A stretch of 64,000 nucleotides of DNA from Sulfuriferula nivalis (lineage in GTDB: Bacteria; Pseudomonadota; Gammaproteobacteria; Burkholderiales; Sulfuriferulaceae): positions 744,001-808,000 of the forward strand of contig NZ_AP021881.1 of assembly GCF_009937995.1 (NCBI RefSeq), read 5' to 3'. Below the pieces are notes generated by a model that was not told the DNA's origin, did no database searches, and was given only the letters and a program-made list of their open reading frames with translations. Positions within the stretch are counted from its first letter, which is position 1, and each line of letters begins with the position of its first letter. Position numbers and translations under genes: made by a program. Shown one piece after another: positions 63,240 to 64,000 of the stretch.

Positions 63240-63460
63240 TTGAGCGTGGCTCGGGCTTGTGCAATGACCTCTGCAAGTGGCGTACCAATAACCAAACCTC
63301 CTTCAACCTCGGCAATGCGGTTCTCAACTTCAGCAGCCCAAGCTGAATCAATTTCATTATCTCCATCAAGGCTGGCAATAATATGTTCTGCCAATAATGC
63401 ACGCTCGGTAGGCACTAGCTTTAACACCTCGGCCTCAAGTATCTCAAATTGTGTTGTCAT
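63236..63460 (-). CDS. Addiction-module antitoxin of the ParE/RelE pair
   Basis: 74 residues matching the short addiction-module protein family (Unstab_antitox type): EAEVLKLVPTERALLAEHII, ASLDGDNEIDSAWAAEVENRIAEVE and PLAEVIAQARATLK. Helical, acidic, without a clear DNA-binding domain. It is 4-bp overlapped with the toxin gene, which lies downstream. Upstream of its start a ribosome site GGGAG is present at 63470-63474 on the minus strand. Confidence 0.88.
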   Translation of the reverse strand: MTTQFEILEAEVLKLVPTERALLAEHIIASLDGDNEIDSAWAAEVENRIAEVEGGLVIGTPLAEVIAQARATLK

Positions 63461-63616
63461 GGCATTTGCTCCCTATTGACTAGGTTTGAATTGTAGCGCG
63501 CGTCGAGTTGTAGGTAAATGTTAATGCACCTTACGTTCGGGGGATGGCATCGTATTTGACGTTTGGTTTGGTGAATTTGCGATAACGGATAAAAAGTAAG
63601 ACCTGCCCCCGTGCAT

Positions 63617-64000
63617 TTATGTAGTCACAGCATAAACGCAGGTGTTACGGAGATTACCATCAGGCGCTTTGCGCTCGTTGACCATGATACCCTCAAGCGA
63701 GAAGCCCGCGCGTTCTGCAACCAATCGGCTTGGCATATTGTCGGCATCTGTGATGCATTCAATGCGGCGCATGTTCAGGTAAGTAAGGGCAAGCAGGGTG
63801 ATCCCTTTGACTGCTTGGGTGATTAATCCTCGTTTCAGGTAGCCACTGTGCCCCCAATAGCCAATCTCGCACTTTGGCGCTTCCCAGTTCAGGCGGTGGA
63901 GTCCAGTAGCGCCAACAAGAATATTTTCGTCTTTAAGAAAAATCAGCATAGGCATATCCGTGCGCGCCAAAAAAGCATGATGGCTTGCATGGCAATATTC
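63617..64000 (-). CDS. GNAT N-acetyltransferase, 5' end beyond window
   Basis: The reading frame is open to the right edge, so at least 127 residues are visible and the true start lies outside. RimJ/RimL-type GNAT features are present: LVGATGLHRLNWEAPKCEIGYW, the acetyl-CoA loop region YLKRGLITQAVKGI and the C-terminal NMPSRLVAERAGFSLEGIM. Such enzymes acetylate ribosomal proteins or small molecules; the target cannot be inferred. The 156 bp between it and the antitoxin show no feature. Confidence 0.85.
   Translation of the reverse strand, partial: EYCHASHHAFLARTDMPMLIFLKDENILVGATGLHRLNWEAPKCEIGYWGHSGYLKRGLITQAVKGITLLALTYLNMRRIECITDADNMPSRLVAERAGFSLEGIMVNERKAPDGNLRNTCVYAVTT

Overview
The window is a contiguous piece of a betaproteobacterial chromosome. 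The gene neighbourhoods murJ-ribF-ileS-lspA-fkpB-ispH divergent from rpsT, argD-argF-argG beside a DUF3579 gene, dapA-bamC, scpA-scpB-rluB, hrcA-hemH-nadK-recN and rpsO-pnp are typical of that class. The modest GC content, a form II RuBisCO (cbbM) at the left edge and a CbbY-type phosphatase suggest a CO2-fixing member of the Nitrosomonadales/Gallionellales type. The genus is not resolved. No insertion sequence, prophage or CRISPR array was seen, and gene density is about 90 percent.

Layout. 0-0.8 kb: 5' part of cbbM and its upstream region. 0.8-8.2 kb: minus-strand chain murJ>ribF>ileS>lspA>fkpB>ispH>DUF167, nearly all overlapping by 4-8 bp. 8.3-16.1 kb: mostly plus strand, with rpsT, sodB, the arginine genes argDFG, ppnP, a Sel1-repeat protein, DUF599, yajQ and a CBS protein. 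16.1-23 kb: mostly minus, with a PAP2/DUF4337/TPR envelope cluster, tRNA-Ala(GGC), a GlcD-like flavoprotein, an EF-hand protein, bamC and dapA. 23-33 kb: a plus-strand run from a diguanylate cyclase through scpAB, rluB, a fluoride-linked crcB/DUF190 pair, two membrane proteins and hrpA. 33-39.8 kb: PilZ, hemH, hrcA, nadK, recN and a thiol-redox cluster (trxC, grxC, rhodanese, DUF2892). 39.8-45.6 kb: a complete tripartite RND efflux operon behind a promoter buried in an inverted repeat. 45.8-55.7 kb: an RhlE-like helicase, a metallo-beta-lactamase-fold protein, a flavin reductase, msrB, an orphan encapsulated-ferritin homologue, cbbY, dksA, pnp, rpsO and xseA. 55.7-56.2 kb: a 496-bp AT-rich gene-free stretch with about eight DnaA boxes. 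56.2-64 kb: purT, a Sel1 protein, a soluble double-Cache/CheW protein, small membrane proteins, a degenerate amidohydrolase-like lipoprotein, a ParE/RelE-type toxin-antitoxin pair and a partial GNAT acetyltransferase.

How the parts work together. cbbM, cbbY (removal of the RuBisCO inhibitor xylulose-1,5-bisphosphate) and possibly the GlcD-like oxidase (glycolate from the oxygenase side reaction) fit a Calvin-cycle lifestyle. Oxidative-stress and thiol functions are frequent (sodB, msrB, ferritin-like protein, trxC, grxC, rhodanese). Cyclic-di-GMP functions appear as a GGDEF enzyme, a PilZ protein and YajQ.

The most unusual signal is the DnaA-box cluster between xseA and purT. It could be a chromosomal replication origin lying away from dnaA, or a DnaA-titration or regulatory site. 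Other points of interest are the ferritin with no shell gene or cargo tail, the soluble Cache-Cache-CheW protein, and the diguanylate cyclase translationally coupled to condensin genes.
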